DNA of 64,000 nt from Micropterix aruncella (lineage: Eukaryota; Arthropoda; Insecta; Lepidoptera; Micropterigidae). Below are positions 1 to 10,960 of this stretch, piece after piece (positions within the stretch are counted from its first letter, which is position 1; the number at the start of each line of letters is the position of its first letter). The position numbers and the translations under genes were made by a program. Location of the stretch: the NCBI GenBank assembly GCA_944548615.1, contig OX155962.1, forward strand, positions 2,693,298 to 2,757,297, given 5' to 3'. A model generated the notes under the pieces. It did no database searches. It was not told where the DNA came from and worked only from the letters and a program-made list of their open reading frames with translations.

Positions 1-272
1 ACCCAAAAGTGGCCGACCGTCCGCTATTTTTTTTGTCTGGCTCGAAAACTACCCATGTAAATTCTACGTACCTACGGTCTTCTAGCACATTCTAAAACGC
101 ATTAGCGCGTAGAGCGCGTTTGAATTTTTATCTAGAGAGCGTTTGACACTCATTGTTTGATATTTATGTTATTATTCCTGAACTTTTATATATGTATATT
201 TAATATTATCAATTGTTTATAAAAGGAAAAGACACATCGAAGATGGTTGCAACAACTGGTTGTTGCAATGCC
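1..272 (-). repeat. 3' LTR, partial (identical to 10961-11232)
   Basis: This stretch matches 10961-11232 base for base and then diverges. On the minus strand it starts next to a perfect 10-bp inverted repeat (247-256 and 259-268, around a TG centre) and carries a TATA-like ATATATAAAAG at 193-183. No polypurine tract is visible at 273-300, which is unusual for the junction upstream of a 3' LTR. The repeat continues beyond the left edge of the window. Confidence 0.75.
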
Positions 273-3200
273 GGCTTGGTGAGAATACTTGCTACCTAAA
301 GCTACGGTGCTACGAGGGGCGCTACGCCGCCCTCGGTCATACATAACCTTGCCCAGTAAGGCACTAATAAATTTTACAAATTAATAACTTTGATACGACG
401 ATAATGAATGGGTTGCTGTATCCGATAGGTTTGGTTGTCTCCGGTATTTGTGGTACGGTTGTGACTTACAAAAAAAATAATAATAATAATGAAGACGTAG
501 ACGCCATGGTTGCGAAGTTGCACGGAAGGTACGGAGCTGCGGGGAAGCGTTGGCCGAGGTCCATCAGCTGACGTGATCAGTCTTGAAACATGGTAAACAA
601 AGAAAAAGTTCTGATATTAGTGGGATGTCCGACTGGTACGTGCGGACTCCTGCGATTAATTAGCCCGCTACTGCGGCTTGTCGATCCTCGTATGGAATCT
701 TGTAAAAAATAATGTCTAATCTGACTGGATTATTGCACAGTTCCTCGTATACTAATGTTCCTGGAAAAATGCACTTTACACAAATTTACTGTCTTTCTTG
801 ACACACAAAACAATATAGTTGTAGTCCATTGCTAGTATACTATATATATATGAAGGTGTGATACTCGTGTTCCATGATGTCGTGTCCGTGTGTGGACGCG
901 AAACGCTGCAGTGACCGTGTAGGTGCAGGCACCTGGCTACGCCGGCCCTGTGCGTAGGCTGCTACGACCGCGCGATCTAGCCTTGGTGGCGATCTGCGTG
1001 GTCGCCCCGCGCGGCTGTCCTCAGCCTGCGCAGGTTCTCGCCGAAGTAGTTGACGGAGAGTCGTGCCCCTGCGCGAACGCTAACGCTACAGCGACCGGGT
1101 GGGTGTAGTCGCCCAACTGCGCCGGTCCTGTGCGTAGGCTGCTACGATCGCGCGATCTATCCTTGGTGGAGATCTGCGCGACCGCCCGCGCGGCTTGTCC
1201 TCTGCCTGCGCGGGTTTTCTCCGTATTGGTTGTGGTGAAGCGACATGCAGACGTGGCTTGCCGTCGCTGTCTACTCCCATGGTAACTCTTCGAAGTTCAG
1301 GTATTGACTGGCAGCTGCTTGAAGTCTGGACCTCGGGCGCTCCTCCTCCTCTTCTTTCTTCTGGTCTTCTTCCGCCGGAGATTGGTTTTTTAGGGTTTGG
1401 CTTTTTTTTTTACTAAATTACTAGGGTGTGCTCTTCTAATTACAAAAAAATATATCTATTTCTACGTTTTGCCGATTGAATTATGGTTTTACATTACCCG
1501 AGTATGACTATTTCCTATCCTATATTTACTATCTATGAACGTTGCGCGTTGCAATCTGGTCGGTCAATCATGGCTTGTGAACAGTTTTATTTTGTCAAAA
1601 ATAGGGACAACGTATAAATAAAAGAATCATAAAAAAGTATATCGAATACAATGAGTGGGTGCCCTTATTAGCATTCCATTATTTGAATTTTAAATAACTG
1701 TTTTGATTTTGGGTGACTCCGAGAAGTGTGTGACCCCCTTTGTTCGTTACAAGCAAATATATAATGTGATTTTTATATGGGAAAATATGATAAGAATTAG
1801 GGATTTGAAATCTTTATTTAGGTTTAGCCGAGCTTTTAGTGTCAAGGCCACCGATTAAAGTTGCTGTGTACCATTGTATAATCATTACTTGCTTGTACCC
1901 CAGTAAGGTGAAACGATTCACATCAGTGTCGAGATACTAGCTTGTAATTTTGGATTTTAATCCTGTGTGTACGAGTCAAAACGATATAAACATAGTCGCT
2001 TTATTATGCGATAAATCAAACTAAAATAAATGATCTACATATTTGTTTATAACAAAAATAGAAAAATAGTGTAGGTGTAATATTTCGATTTTCCATCAAA
2101 CGGGTTTTCCTAACGCGGTTTTTCCATACTCCTTTCGTTCATCTCATACAAAACCTTCCTTCCATTTCTCCTTTCATACTTCACCTGATTGTGTCAAACT
2201 TATTTCTTACCCTATTGTTAGTTTGAGTTTTTAATTATGATTTTAGAGTTGAACTTGGTTTTCTATGTATGTTTATACTGTGGTGAGTCGAGGTGATTTA
2301 ATACAAGGGTATTGGGATTTGTGGACTGTTTATATATAAGTTTGAGATATAAGAATATGCTTTTAATAAATTTTCTCACGACCAATTTTTGTGGAATTAT
2401 ATAAAAAATAAATAAACGGTATATATACACTTAGACTACGTCGTGATCATTTTGCGTTTCGCTAGGCGCGCCATGATACGTTCATCTGGTAGGAGCACTC
2501 TTTGAGTAACATTCCATACGTGTGTATAAAATACTAATAAAAAAATACATAAAACTCCTTCTTCCTCTTGTCCGTTCCGGTTTTAACCTCGGATTGTGGA
2601 GCAAGCTTGCACATTGTGCGCTCAAAACATTTTATAATAAACTTGTTCGTTTATGACGTAAAAAAATAATAGAGAAATTGCATTCTTTACCCAAATCGAA
2701 TTGTACCTAGCCTGGTTTTAACCTCAGGAGTCGGTGTTTTATTTCGTAAGGGTTCCGGATGCTTTGTATCAAATAATAAAATATTGCACTTTTTTAGTCA
2801 CCGTTTAGGGTGGTTGTATGGTGTTGCAAACCCGTTAATTCCAATATATATAAAAAACATTTGTTCTTTACGTATAAAAACATATGTTATATTTTGGTCG
2901 TGAGTTTATTATGATTATTTTCTTTTAAGAAAGTTTAATTGTTTATTCGGTATGTTCTTTGCTTGAACGACACATAATCATTCTTCGGAATGTTCTCGCC
3001 AAAGCTGGCTATTTTTGCCGGCTTTGGTGAGATAAAAAAAAAATTAAAAAAAAAAAGTTTTGTGCTTGTAATTTGAGTTTTAAATATTTTTAAATATTTC
3101 TTGTTTTGTGTGATGTGTATGTGTTTGTGTAAATGTGTATCTGTGTTAATAAAGTGTTTAGTATTTATATATATTGTCAACCATGTTTTTCTTTCTTTTG

Positions 3201-3340
3201 ACCGGTCCACGGAGCTCAGATCGAGACCTATCCCAGAAGTACCGTGGTACTTAGCGACTTTCGGAATAAAACGATATTATTTTCCCTTGCGTAACGGTTT
3301 TTCTAGGAAATAGTATGAGTTTAGGTTATAGATATTGTCA
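273..3340. other. Non-coding stretch between pol and 3' LTR
   Basis: About 3 kb with no convincing ORF. It is AT-rich apart from a GC-rich tandem duplication at 895-1240. No env-like protein (signal peptide, furin site, transmembrane anchor) is seen on the minus strand downstream of pol. It may be a long 3' untranslated region of the element or captured DNA. Confidence 0.5.
895..1240. repeat. GC-rich tandem duplication, 2 x 180 bp
   Basis: Two adjacent units are offset by exactly 180 bp: the block at 901-1050 realigns to 1081-1230, sharing for example TGTGCGTAGGCTGCTACGA. The copies differ at many positions, so the duplication is old. Its GC content stands out against AT-rich surroundings. 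Short ORFs here on both strands are probably a consequence of the base composition. Confidence 0.8.
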
Positions 3341-6300
3341 TCAGCTTTTAAATAGATGTTTGACATGAAAAATTCCTTTGTTTTTACCTGATTCGTCTTC
3401 GAGCTCGTACGCGGTTGGCGATTTACGTGCTACGACTTTGCATTTTATGTATCTAGGTGCAAGTTTGCTTGAAAAGAAATCTATTTTCCTAGACAGAGTG
3501 TGATTTTTTGCCCACACAATATCTCCAGGAGCTAAACGTAGATCTTTCCGCCTTAGATTGTACCTGTTCGCGTTGTTTTTGAATGACTCAAGTAATTTTT
3601 CTTGGACAATGTCATATGTGTCAGCTAAGCTTTTTAGACCTTCGGCAAAATTTTCTCTGCCTTCTATGCCTATCTCATTTTCATTTTCCGGAATGAAGCT
3701 TTTTATGTTGTGATACCTGCCATCAATAATCATCTCTCTGCCAAACATAAGGTAAGACGGTGAAAAACCTGTCGTTAGATTAACGTGCGAGTTAATGGCG
3801 TTTTGAATTTTTCCCAGAAACTCTACCCATTTTCTTTGGTCTTTTCCTACCAAAATCGCGAGAGACGTCTCTATGGTCTAGTTATATCTTTCTACGACAT
3901 TCGATTGGGGAGCATAATTGCATCCGAAAAACAAACGGGGGATTTTATATTTCTCGGCGAATGATTTGAACTTGTTAGATTTGAAATAGCTGGCGTTGTC
4001 TAATATGATGACGGCTGGCGTGCCGAATTGTAGGAAAATGCTGTTTTCGAGGTGTTTTATTATACTTTCTGATGTGGCCTTTCTCAAAGGAAATAACCAA
4101 CAATATTTTGAGAATATGTCTACCACGGATAGAATATAGGTATTTCCTCCAGTAGAACGAGGCAACGGTCCCACAAGGTCGATGCTAATTGTGTGCATTG
4201 GCCTGCTCACCGCCTTGGGCGTTATCATGAGTCCATGGAGTGGAGTGGTTTTGATTTTATGTGCCATACATGTATCGCAGTTTTTGATATAAGCTTTCAC
4301 TTGACGAGACATTCTTGGCCAGAAGTATTGAGACTGTAATTTTTTTAGCGTTTTAAAAGTACCGAAATGTGATGCGAATTCGCCGCCGTGAGTTTCTTTT
4401 ATGGCGATTTCCTGCTCATTTTCTTTTAACACTAATTTCCACGGGCTTAGTAAGTCCTCTCCTTTTTTAGTCGCCACGTATTTGTACGATTTCCCGTTTT
4501 CCAACCTGTAATCGGGGATTGATGTCGGATTTTTTTCAAGATTTTTTATTATTTTGTCATACCAATTTTCTTCTTCCTGAGTGGATATCACGTCACACGG
4601 GATCCTGGATAACGCGTCTGCCACCACGTTTAGTGTTCCCTTTCGATGAATAATCTCCATATCGTATTGAGATAAAATGGTAGACCATCTTGCTAAACGC
4701 CCGGAGGGATTGTCTATTCGTGTGAGCCATCTTAAGGATGAGTGGTCGCTTATAACTTTGAAATGAGCCCCATCTATGTACTCTTTATAGTGCTGAACTG
4801 CCTTCAAAACTGCCATAAGCTCTTTTTCTGTAACACTATAGTTACGTTCTGTTGGAGATAGAGTTTTAGAAAAATACGAGATTGGGTGATCTAGTTGGTC
4901 TTCCTCGGAAAATTGTGTTAAATACGCGCCGATTGCCTTGTCGCTAGCGTCGCATACAATGGTGAACTCTTTCGAGAAGTCCGGGCATACGAGAACCGGA
5001 GCTGTTGTCAGTGCGTTTTTCAGTTCGATGAACGCAGCTTCAGCCTCTTCGTTCCATACGAATTTCATTTTTTGGTCGCGCTTCCCACCTGTTAGTTTGC
5101 ATAACGGTTCGGCTATTTTCGCGTAGTTTTTCACGAATTTCCTATAGTAGCCGGATAAACCGAGGAAGCTTCTTACCTCTTTAATTTTTGTTGGACGTGG
5201 AAAATTGTTAACACAACTGATTTTATCCGGATCTGTTCTTAAACCCTGGCGGTCTACTACGTAACCTAAATACTTGAGTTGCGCACGACCGAACTCGCAT
5301 TTTTTTAAGTTTATTGTAAGCCCTGCTTCTTTTAAGCTTAGCCTGACGCGTTTTAAAGTTTCGACATGTTCCCTGAAGTTGGGTGATGCTATAATTAAAT
5401 CATCTGCATAAGCAAATACATGATTGTCGTATTCGGGTCCGAAAATCAGATCCATTAAAGCTTGTAAGTCAGCGGCTGCGTTGCACAAGCCGAACGCTAA
5501 ACGTTTATAAGCGTACAACCCTTTGCCCGGAACCGCGAAAGCTGTTTTACAAATGGATGACTTTTCCATCGGAATTTGCCAATACGCTTTTGACAAATCT
5601 ATGGACGATAAGTACTTAGCATTCCCGAGTCTGTCCAGGATTGTCTTCGAAGGTACCATAGGATACCTATTTTTTCGAGTGACGGCGTTTAATTTCCTTG
5701 AATCGAGACATACGCGTGGAGTCCCGTCTTTTTTCGTGACCACCACTATGGGTGAACACCAAGGAGACCTTATGGGTGTTATTACTCCCATTTTTAGCAT
5801 CTCGTCAATTTCCTCCTTCACTAATTTTTCCTTAGCGTGAGAAAGTGGATACGGACGCTGGCGAATTGGATCCCCTGACGTTATTATTTTGTGCTCAATT
5901 AGATGAGTTTTCCCTAGACCGTTTTTTTCAAAGGAAATATCCTCAAATGAGCAAATAACTTTTTGTAACTCGTCTCGTTGTTCGGGAAGTAGGTTTTGCC
6001 AGTCTATTATGTGATTTGCGCGACTTTCATTTATTTGAGACAATTGGATGTTGTACTTATAATCGACAGAAATTTTTACATCGAAAGTTTGCAGAAAATC
6101 TATACCTAAAATAAATTCTTTTGTTATTGTAGGACATACTAGGAAGTTGACATTTTTTGTTATGTTTTTGTATCGAACAGGAAGTGTTACGATACCTAAG
6201 ACCTGTTGGTCTTTTCCGTCCGCCGTAGATAACTGAGTTTCTGTTTTTCTTAATTTCGTGTCGTTTTTACATATTATTTTATGGGTATTTAAACCTATTA

Positions 6301-6460
6301 TGCAAATTGAGCATCCAGTATCGACTAAACCCTGGTATTCCAAGTCCCAAATTTTGAATTTTGCGTAGGGCCTTGTATCTAGCTGGTCGCTTAGGGCGGT
6401 GACTACATGTTTCTCCACTTTACCAGTTATACCCCTGAACTGTGAAAGTGGTTCGAGGCG
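3341..6460 (-). pseudogene. pol: pol polyprotein (protease, RT, RNase H, integrase), one in-frame stop
   Basis: The frame is entered from gag by a -1 shift at 6466-6460; no ATG is needed, and the first start-like codon is GTG at 6418. Numbering from that codon, the aspartic protease motif DTG is at residues 33-35, the RT catalytic Asp at 274 (SSIDLSKAYW) and the YADD box at 337-340. RNase H follows (CDASDKAIGAYL and VVADALSR), then an integrase HHCC zinc motif ending CDTC. The integrase core has its Asp residues in SIDLVGPL and ILDNASYF and its Glu in NVVERYN. Immediately after that glutamate segment a TAG (3880-3878) stops the frame. The same frame then runs on 170 codons to 3341 with a normal gypsy integrase C-terminal region. 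One point mutation is the simplest explanation; readthrough or a base error cannot be excluded. Confidence 0.9.
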
Positions 6461-6466
6461 TTTTTT
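6415..6466 (-). promoter_or_regulatory. Programmed -1 ribosomal frameshift signal (gag-pol)
   Basis: On the minus strand the heptamer A AAA AAC lies at 6466-6460, in the phase required by the gag frame (codons CCA AAA AAC). After an 8-nt spacer comes a stem: CCACTTT at 6451-6445 pairs with AAAGTGG at 6421-6415. Nested inside it, CAGTT pairs with AACTG (6442-6438 with 6428-6424), and a 9-nt loop closes the structure. The gag stop TAA (6429-6427) sits at the edge of this structure. The pol frame is open from the heptamer onward. Heptamer, spacer and stem all match the known X XXY YYZ frameshift architecture of retroelements. Confidence 0.85.
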
Positions 6467-7728
6467 GGCTGGTTTGTATTTTGCCGGTTTTGTGAACGAT
6501 TACAATTGTTGCAATTTGAGGTTGAGACGTTTGGTGTTTTGCACTTGAAACACATTAGCATGGGGAAAGTCCTGCATTGCCTGAAGTTGTGACCAACTTT
6601 GTCGCATTTTAGACATGATTGGTTTGCCCATGGATTTCTTTGACGAAAGTTTTCGTCGGTTTTCCCGTATTGTCTGTTTGTTTGAAAATGTGGGCGCGCG
6701 TGTTGAGCTCTATTCGCTGACGATATGTGCGCGCTTTGATATTGTTCCCGCTCCATCGCATTTTCACCGTTAAAATTTCCTTCGGCGGCGTGGTGTCCCG
6801 GATATGAATTTTCCAGAGCTGCGACCTGTGGAATTTTCGTTGGCCTCGAATGTGAGGTGTTTCTCTGCGACGTCGCGCTTGTAGTCTGAGGTGACGCTGG
6901 CAGCATGTATTGTTCGAAGTTTTTCGCCACATCAAGTAAGTGCCCGATATCCGTTAGCCTTACTGTACCTAACAACGTATGGTAAATGGGTAAAACGTTC
7001 ATTTTTGCAACTTCTAGGATGATTCTGTCTGATAATCTTGAAGTTAGCCTGGAGTTTAGGCAATCCAACCTCGTAATGAAGTCGTCCATGCTCTCGTCAG
7101 GAGCCTGTTTGGTACTTCTGATCTCGTTTTCAAGTTTTGTCTCGTAGTTTAATTGTTCGTATTTGTTTATTAGCGCAGCCTTGAGTAATTTCCAGCTGGT
7201 CGTGTAAGTCCTCACGTTTCTAAACCATCTCAGAGCTGAACCCTCCAGAAGGTCAGAAAATCCTTGAAGTAGTTCCTTCTCAGTGGTGCCCCTCGACTGA
7301 ACTTTGTCCTCGATATTTTCGATAAACTCTAAGACTTTTCCTGTGCCGTCAAAAGATATTTTCCACTTGAACAGAGTTGGTTGGGTGTTACTCCTTCCGC
7401 TCGACTGGAAAATGTCGCTTGAGAAAGCTCTTTGTCTTGATATCTGCATTATTGCTGATTCGTTCAGATTTTCCTCCATATTTTCTGAAATTGGTGGCTG
7501 AAAATTTGATTTTGACATTGCCGGTGCTGTTCCGTTTTTTTCGGAGTTTTTCATTGCCATATTGCTGTTTTCAGGATCTATATGTCTAGATGTGCTCTCA
7601 TGAGCGTCCTGTTCTAGGTTTTCCCGATTTGGAGAAGGTTGCCGATGTGATTTATTTATAGATTCGTCATCGAAATCATAAACAGAATTGTTTTTCCTTT
7701 TCGAATTTTTAGTTTTTCTTGGTGCCAT
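6427..7728 (-). CDS. gag: Gag nucleocapsid polyprotein
   Basis: This 433-residue protein is the structural polyprotein that packages the element's RNA. It starts at ATG 7728 with a basic, lysine-rich N-terminus (PRKTKNSKRKNN). A retrotransposon-gag-like central region around residues 120-280 includes EGSALRWFRN. A CCHC zinc knuckle, CX2CX4HX4C, is at about residues 372-385 (CLKCDKVGHNFRQC), followed by a second, irregular cysteine cluster. The length and single clear knuckle fit insect Ty3/gypsy Gag. The last codons overlap pol in the -1 frame and contain the frameshift signal. The frame is intact, so Gag could still be made even though pol is broken. Confidence 0.88.
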   Translation of the reverse strand: MAPRKTKNSKRKNNSVYDFDDESINKSHRQPSPNRENLEQDAHESTSRHIDPENSNMAMKNSEKNGTAPAMSKSNFQPPISENMEENLNESAIMQISRQRAFSSDIFQSSGRSNTQPTLFKWKISFDGTGKVLEFIENIEDKVQSRGTTEKELLQGFSDLLEGSALRWFRNVRTYTTSWKLLKAALINKYEQLNYETKLENEIRSTKQAPDESMDDFITRLDCLNSRLTSRLSDRIILEVAKMNVLPIYHTLLGTVRLTDIGHLLDVAKNFEQYMLPASPQTTSATSQRNTSHSRPTKIPQVAALENSYPGHHAAEGNFNGENAMEREQYQSAHISSANRAQHARPHFQTNRQYGKTDENFRQRNPWANQSCLKCDKVGHNFRQCRTFPMLMCFKCKTPNVSTSNCNNCNRSQNRQNTNQPKNASNHFHSSGV

Positions 7729-8452
7729 TTTTTTTTTGAGTAGTTTCCCGGAAAATATGCGCTTTTATTTTATTTTATTTTATTTTACCTACTAATTACC
7801 GATATTTTTGGTTGTTAAACCTGTTTGGGGCGTCGGATTCGATCTGACTCCGCGACGAAATACTGACCAGTTTCGATTGTAAGAAAAAATGTTTGCAAAT
7901 TACAAAATATGCGTGTTAAAATTTAAAGAAGAAAAATGTTGTTATAAATGAAAATCTTTGTGTTTTGTGTATGTAGTTCGGTAGATTGGTTGGCGGTACG
8001 ATGCGGTTGGTTGCGATAAAATATATTAAACAATATTTTAGATAAGTATTTTATATAATATGTTTTCAGAATTTATTCCTACAACAGTAAAATAGGGTGG
8101 GTGGGTGGGTTGTTGTACCTATATTTTATTGTTATATTGTTGAAAAAAAAATTTGGGGTTGCCCCAGTGAATGAAAAAAAATAATGAGATAAATAAACGA
8201 AGTGAAAACTAGACCCTGTTAAGATCTAAAACTGCACCGACCAATGCGGGATTATATTTAAAACAAAAAAAAAATGTATATTTTTTGAAAGGCCCACGTT
8301 GTGGCGTCAAAACTGCAACGAAACCGTTCTATTTTATTTAAGTTTTATTTTTGCAATTTGTATTATATAATTATTATTAAGCAAGACAGCAATTTGGTAG
8401 TCAATAAGAGGTGTTTACTTATTATTTGATATTAACGTAGCTATAGAAGCAA
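7729..8452 (-). other. Leader between candidate PBS and gag
   Basis: No ORF is seen. The stretch includes an ATTTT-type pentamer run just upstream of gag (about 7765-7790) and a GGGT run at 8096-8115 (plus strand). It would be the 5' untranslated leader of the genomic RNA if the primer-binding site is placed correctly. Confidence 0.4.
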
Positions 8453-8744
8453 TGGGCGCCAGACTAGCCAAATACTGGAACGGTTCGCTGGTTAAAGCAA
8501 GCAGACCTGCACCGGAAAACAGGTTTCTGCGCGGCGAATTTTAGGGGAATTCAGGATGACACCACCTGAGAGGCTGGCAGCTCGTTTGAATAGGAATGTC
8601 GGAGGGGTCGTGGGAGAAACTCTCAGAGAGCGCAAGTTGCGCACTATAAACGAAAATCTATGGGTGTCCCTGATTGAAATGGGAACCACCTTTAAGAGGC
8701 GTCCGGTATGGAGAAGGAAGAACAGGTTGAGTAGAACCCGGTGA
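8452..8744 (+). other. Two short exon-like ORFs on the plus strand, unrecognised
   Basis: An ATG at 8452 opens a 30-codon frame (to the TAG at 8542-8544). A second ATG at 8556 opens a 62-codon frame rich in Arg and Lys. The second frame overlaps a good splice-donor match, CCCG|GTGAGT, with GT at 8741, and is preceded by a possible acceptor (GAATTCAG just before 8554). The strand is opposite to gag-pol. No family is recognised. It may be a trapped exon or chance in a moderately GC-rich patch. Confidence 0.25.
8453..8461 (-). promoter_or_regulatory. Candidate tRNA-Lys-type primer-binding site
   Basis: Minus-strand TGGCGCCCA equals the first nine bases of the lysine-tRNA primer-binding site known from Drosophila gypsy. 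The match does not extend further, and the preceding bases (CTAGTC) are not a canonical LTR end. If correct, the 5' LTR spans about 8462-11232. Confidence 0.35.
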
Positions 8745-8759
8745 GTTTATAATCTTATT

Positions 8760-9550
8760 TTATTTTTTTTACGAGTCTCCGCTGAAGGCGGTCGTATCTC
8801 ATGCGGTCAGCGCCATCTCAATGCGGCGGCCGGTTATTATTGGAAACCTTGATTCCTTCCGCGGCCGATAGATGGCGAATGTGTCGGAAATGCGTGAAAT
8901 GCGATCTCAGTAAAAAGTCTATGAATTAATATTGACAAACAAGTAACTATGGACTAAAACGTATGCCAAAAAAAATAAGAAAATTAATGGAAATGCGAAA
9001 TGATGAACAAAATGGGAAGGTTCAAGAATTAAAAAAATATGAATATAATTAAGAAATAAATATTAAAAAAATATGACGCCGATGGCGGAAAACTATTAAT
9101 TAAAAAAAATAAAAATATATTGCAATGTGTATGGGAGTTAAACGGTCCCCAAGAGAAAATGAATAAAAGAGAAAAGAAGAGAAGAAAAAGAATATTAGCA
9201 GACTAATTGAAAAGGTATGAAAATATTTTCTAGTAAAATGTCAAACTAGTTATTTTTCCTTTTTTTTTGAACGCTACTCCTTCGGTAGCAAAGAAAATGA
9301 AATGAACAGGACAAAAATAAAATTACTGGATAAGCCAAGGAGAAAAGGATAAAGGTCACTAACTATTTTTTTACTTTGTATTTCCTCTCTCCACCTTCTT
9401 GTCTTCAAGGAAAGAAAGGAAAATTATAACTCGAGGTTGTTGTGGTTTAGAGAAAAGTGTGCTTTATTCACGACATGAGATAAAAGAAATAAAGAAACAA
9501 TAGACAAGAAAAGAACAAGTATTCAGTAGTATTCCATTTCGTAAATTACT
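8760..9550. other. AT-rich stretch without recognisable features
   Basis: The only notable parts are a GC-richer patch at 8775-8880 with several GCGG words and a purine-rich run at 9120-9215. No ORF or terminal repeat is seen. It lies within the possible long 5' LTR. Confidence 0.4.
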
Positions 9551-9872
9551 TTATGACGAACTTAAATATTAAATGCTTTCTTTCACCCCAGCGGGTTATG
9601 AATATTATTATAAATTTTTACTCCTTTATGACGAACTTAAATAGTAAATGCTTTCTTTCACCCCAGCGGGTTATGAATATTATTATAAATTTTTACTCCT
9701 TTATGACGAACTTAAATAGTAAATGCTTTCTTTCACCCCAGCGGGTTATGAATATTATTATAAATTTTTACTCCTTTATGACGAACTTAAATATTAAATG
9801 CTTTCTTTCACCCCAGCGGGTTATGAATATTATTATAAATTTTTACTCCTTTATGACGAACTTAAATATTAA
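9551..9872. repeat. 75-bp tandem repeat, 4 full copies plus a partial
   Basis: Units start at 9551, 9626, 9701, 9776 and 9851, each beginning TTATGACGAACTTAAATA. They are almost identical (ATATT versus ATAGT variants); the fifth breaks off after about 22 bp. Because 75 is a multiple of three the repeat stays open as an apparent plus-strand ORF (9553-10089), which is not considered real. Its position suits an iterated element inside a long LTR or leader. Confidence 0.92.
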
Positions 9873-9889
9873 ACATTTTCTTTTTATAA

Positions 9890-10927
9890 AGGTAAGTATT
9901 GAAACCTCCTTGGTCTCTTTAAAGAAAACAAACAATCGAGCGCTTACTATAGCTAGAATATATCGCAACCGTCCTGTACCAACCGCAACCAATCCTATCG
10001 GGTACTATGAGAATTATTCCCGTTACCCATTTTCTCTTAGAAATCGATACGAGAAATGTAACCCAAATTTTAGTAATACCTGCTTTTAATATACGACGGA
10101 ATCGCGCACTATTATATTAAATGGGATCTATAGGTATCTTTATTTGCGGAGGTCACACCCTCTACTTTTCGGGAGGCCCAAGTCAACTTTTGTCTACCTC
10201 GCATCCGATATTGCATAACCGGTTCCCTCTTTTTTTAACATATAATTCACATATTATTTGAAAAAAAAAAAGAAAGGAAAAAAAATGTAAGAAGTTGAAT
10301 GAAGAACCCAGAAAAAAATATAAAAAGGAAAGAAAAAAAGAAATAAATAGTTGGTATTAATTCCGACCGGATTGCATCGCGTACCTATCTTACCTACTTA
10401 AAAGTACGAGGTACCTTTCCGAATGTATACTTTAAAAAAATGTGTAATAGGCACTTCGGCCTGACTGGAAATTCCAAAAAAAAAAGAAAAAAAAAGAATA
10501 AAAAGAACTAATAAAAAGAATAAGACTACGTTCTACTACATTAGAGAAATCTTTATCTCATCTCCGAGATTTCTAGATTATTTTATGCGTTTTTTAAGTA
10601 TATGAAAACTGATATAAAGTTTGCGATTTACTAACCGTTATACAAGGAAATTCAAAAATAACCACTATGACGATAGTATGAAGGTAAAAAAATTTAAGAG
10701 AAAATAAGAATGGAGGGAAAGAGAAAAAGAAAAAAAAACCAATCTCCGGACCGTGGGTGTGTTTCTGTAATGGCAGAAACCACATTACATTTTCTGGAGA
10801 TATTAGTTAAATGGTATCTATAAAATTAAAATTCCTACCTTGGAACTATCGAGCACTGAATTTAACACAATAAAATTTTTCTAATCGGCAAAACTATTGA
10901 ATCGGCGGGCCTCTGCGTGTGAATGAT
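9890..10927. other. AT-rich, purine-tract-rich stretch
   Basis: No coding frame is supported. There are many A-rich runs with interspersed G (for example 10260-10345 and 10475-10530). It belongs to the putative 5' LTR or leader of the retroelement. Confidence 0.4.
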
Positions 10928-10954
10928 GGCCCGGAACCCGACCGGTTCCGGGCC
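10928..10954. repeat. GC-rich hairpin beside the LTR repeat
   Basis: GGCCCGGAACC (10928-10938) and GGTTCCGGGCC (10944-10954) are perfect 11-bp inverted repeats around a 5-nt loop. On the minus strand the hairpin lies about 190 nt downstream of the TATA-like box, so it would fall early in the transcript. A structural role in the RNA leader is inference. Confidence 0.7.
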
Positions 10955-10960
10955 GCTTCT

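Noticed and set aside
273..3340. env gene of an errantivirus-type element
   Set aside because: No minus-strand frame of sufficient length, signal peptide, cleavage site or membrane anchor.
7815..7866. tRNA-like or primer-binding match around GGATTCGATCTGACTCC
   Set aside because: Only a short T-arm-like word fits; acceptor and anticodon stems do not form.
9553..10089. 178-codon plus-strand ORF with repeated residues
   Set aside because: The 75-bp tandem repeat is a multiple of three and stays open by arithmetic; there is no protein motif, and the strand is opposite to the retroelement.
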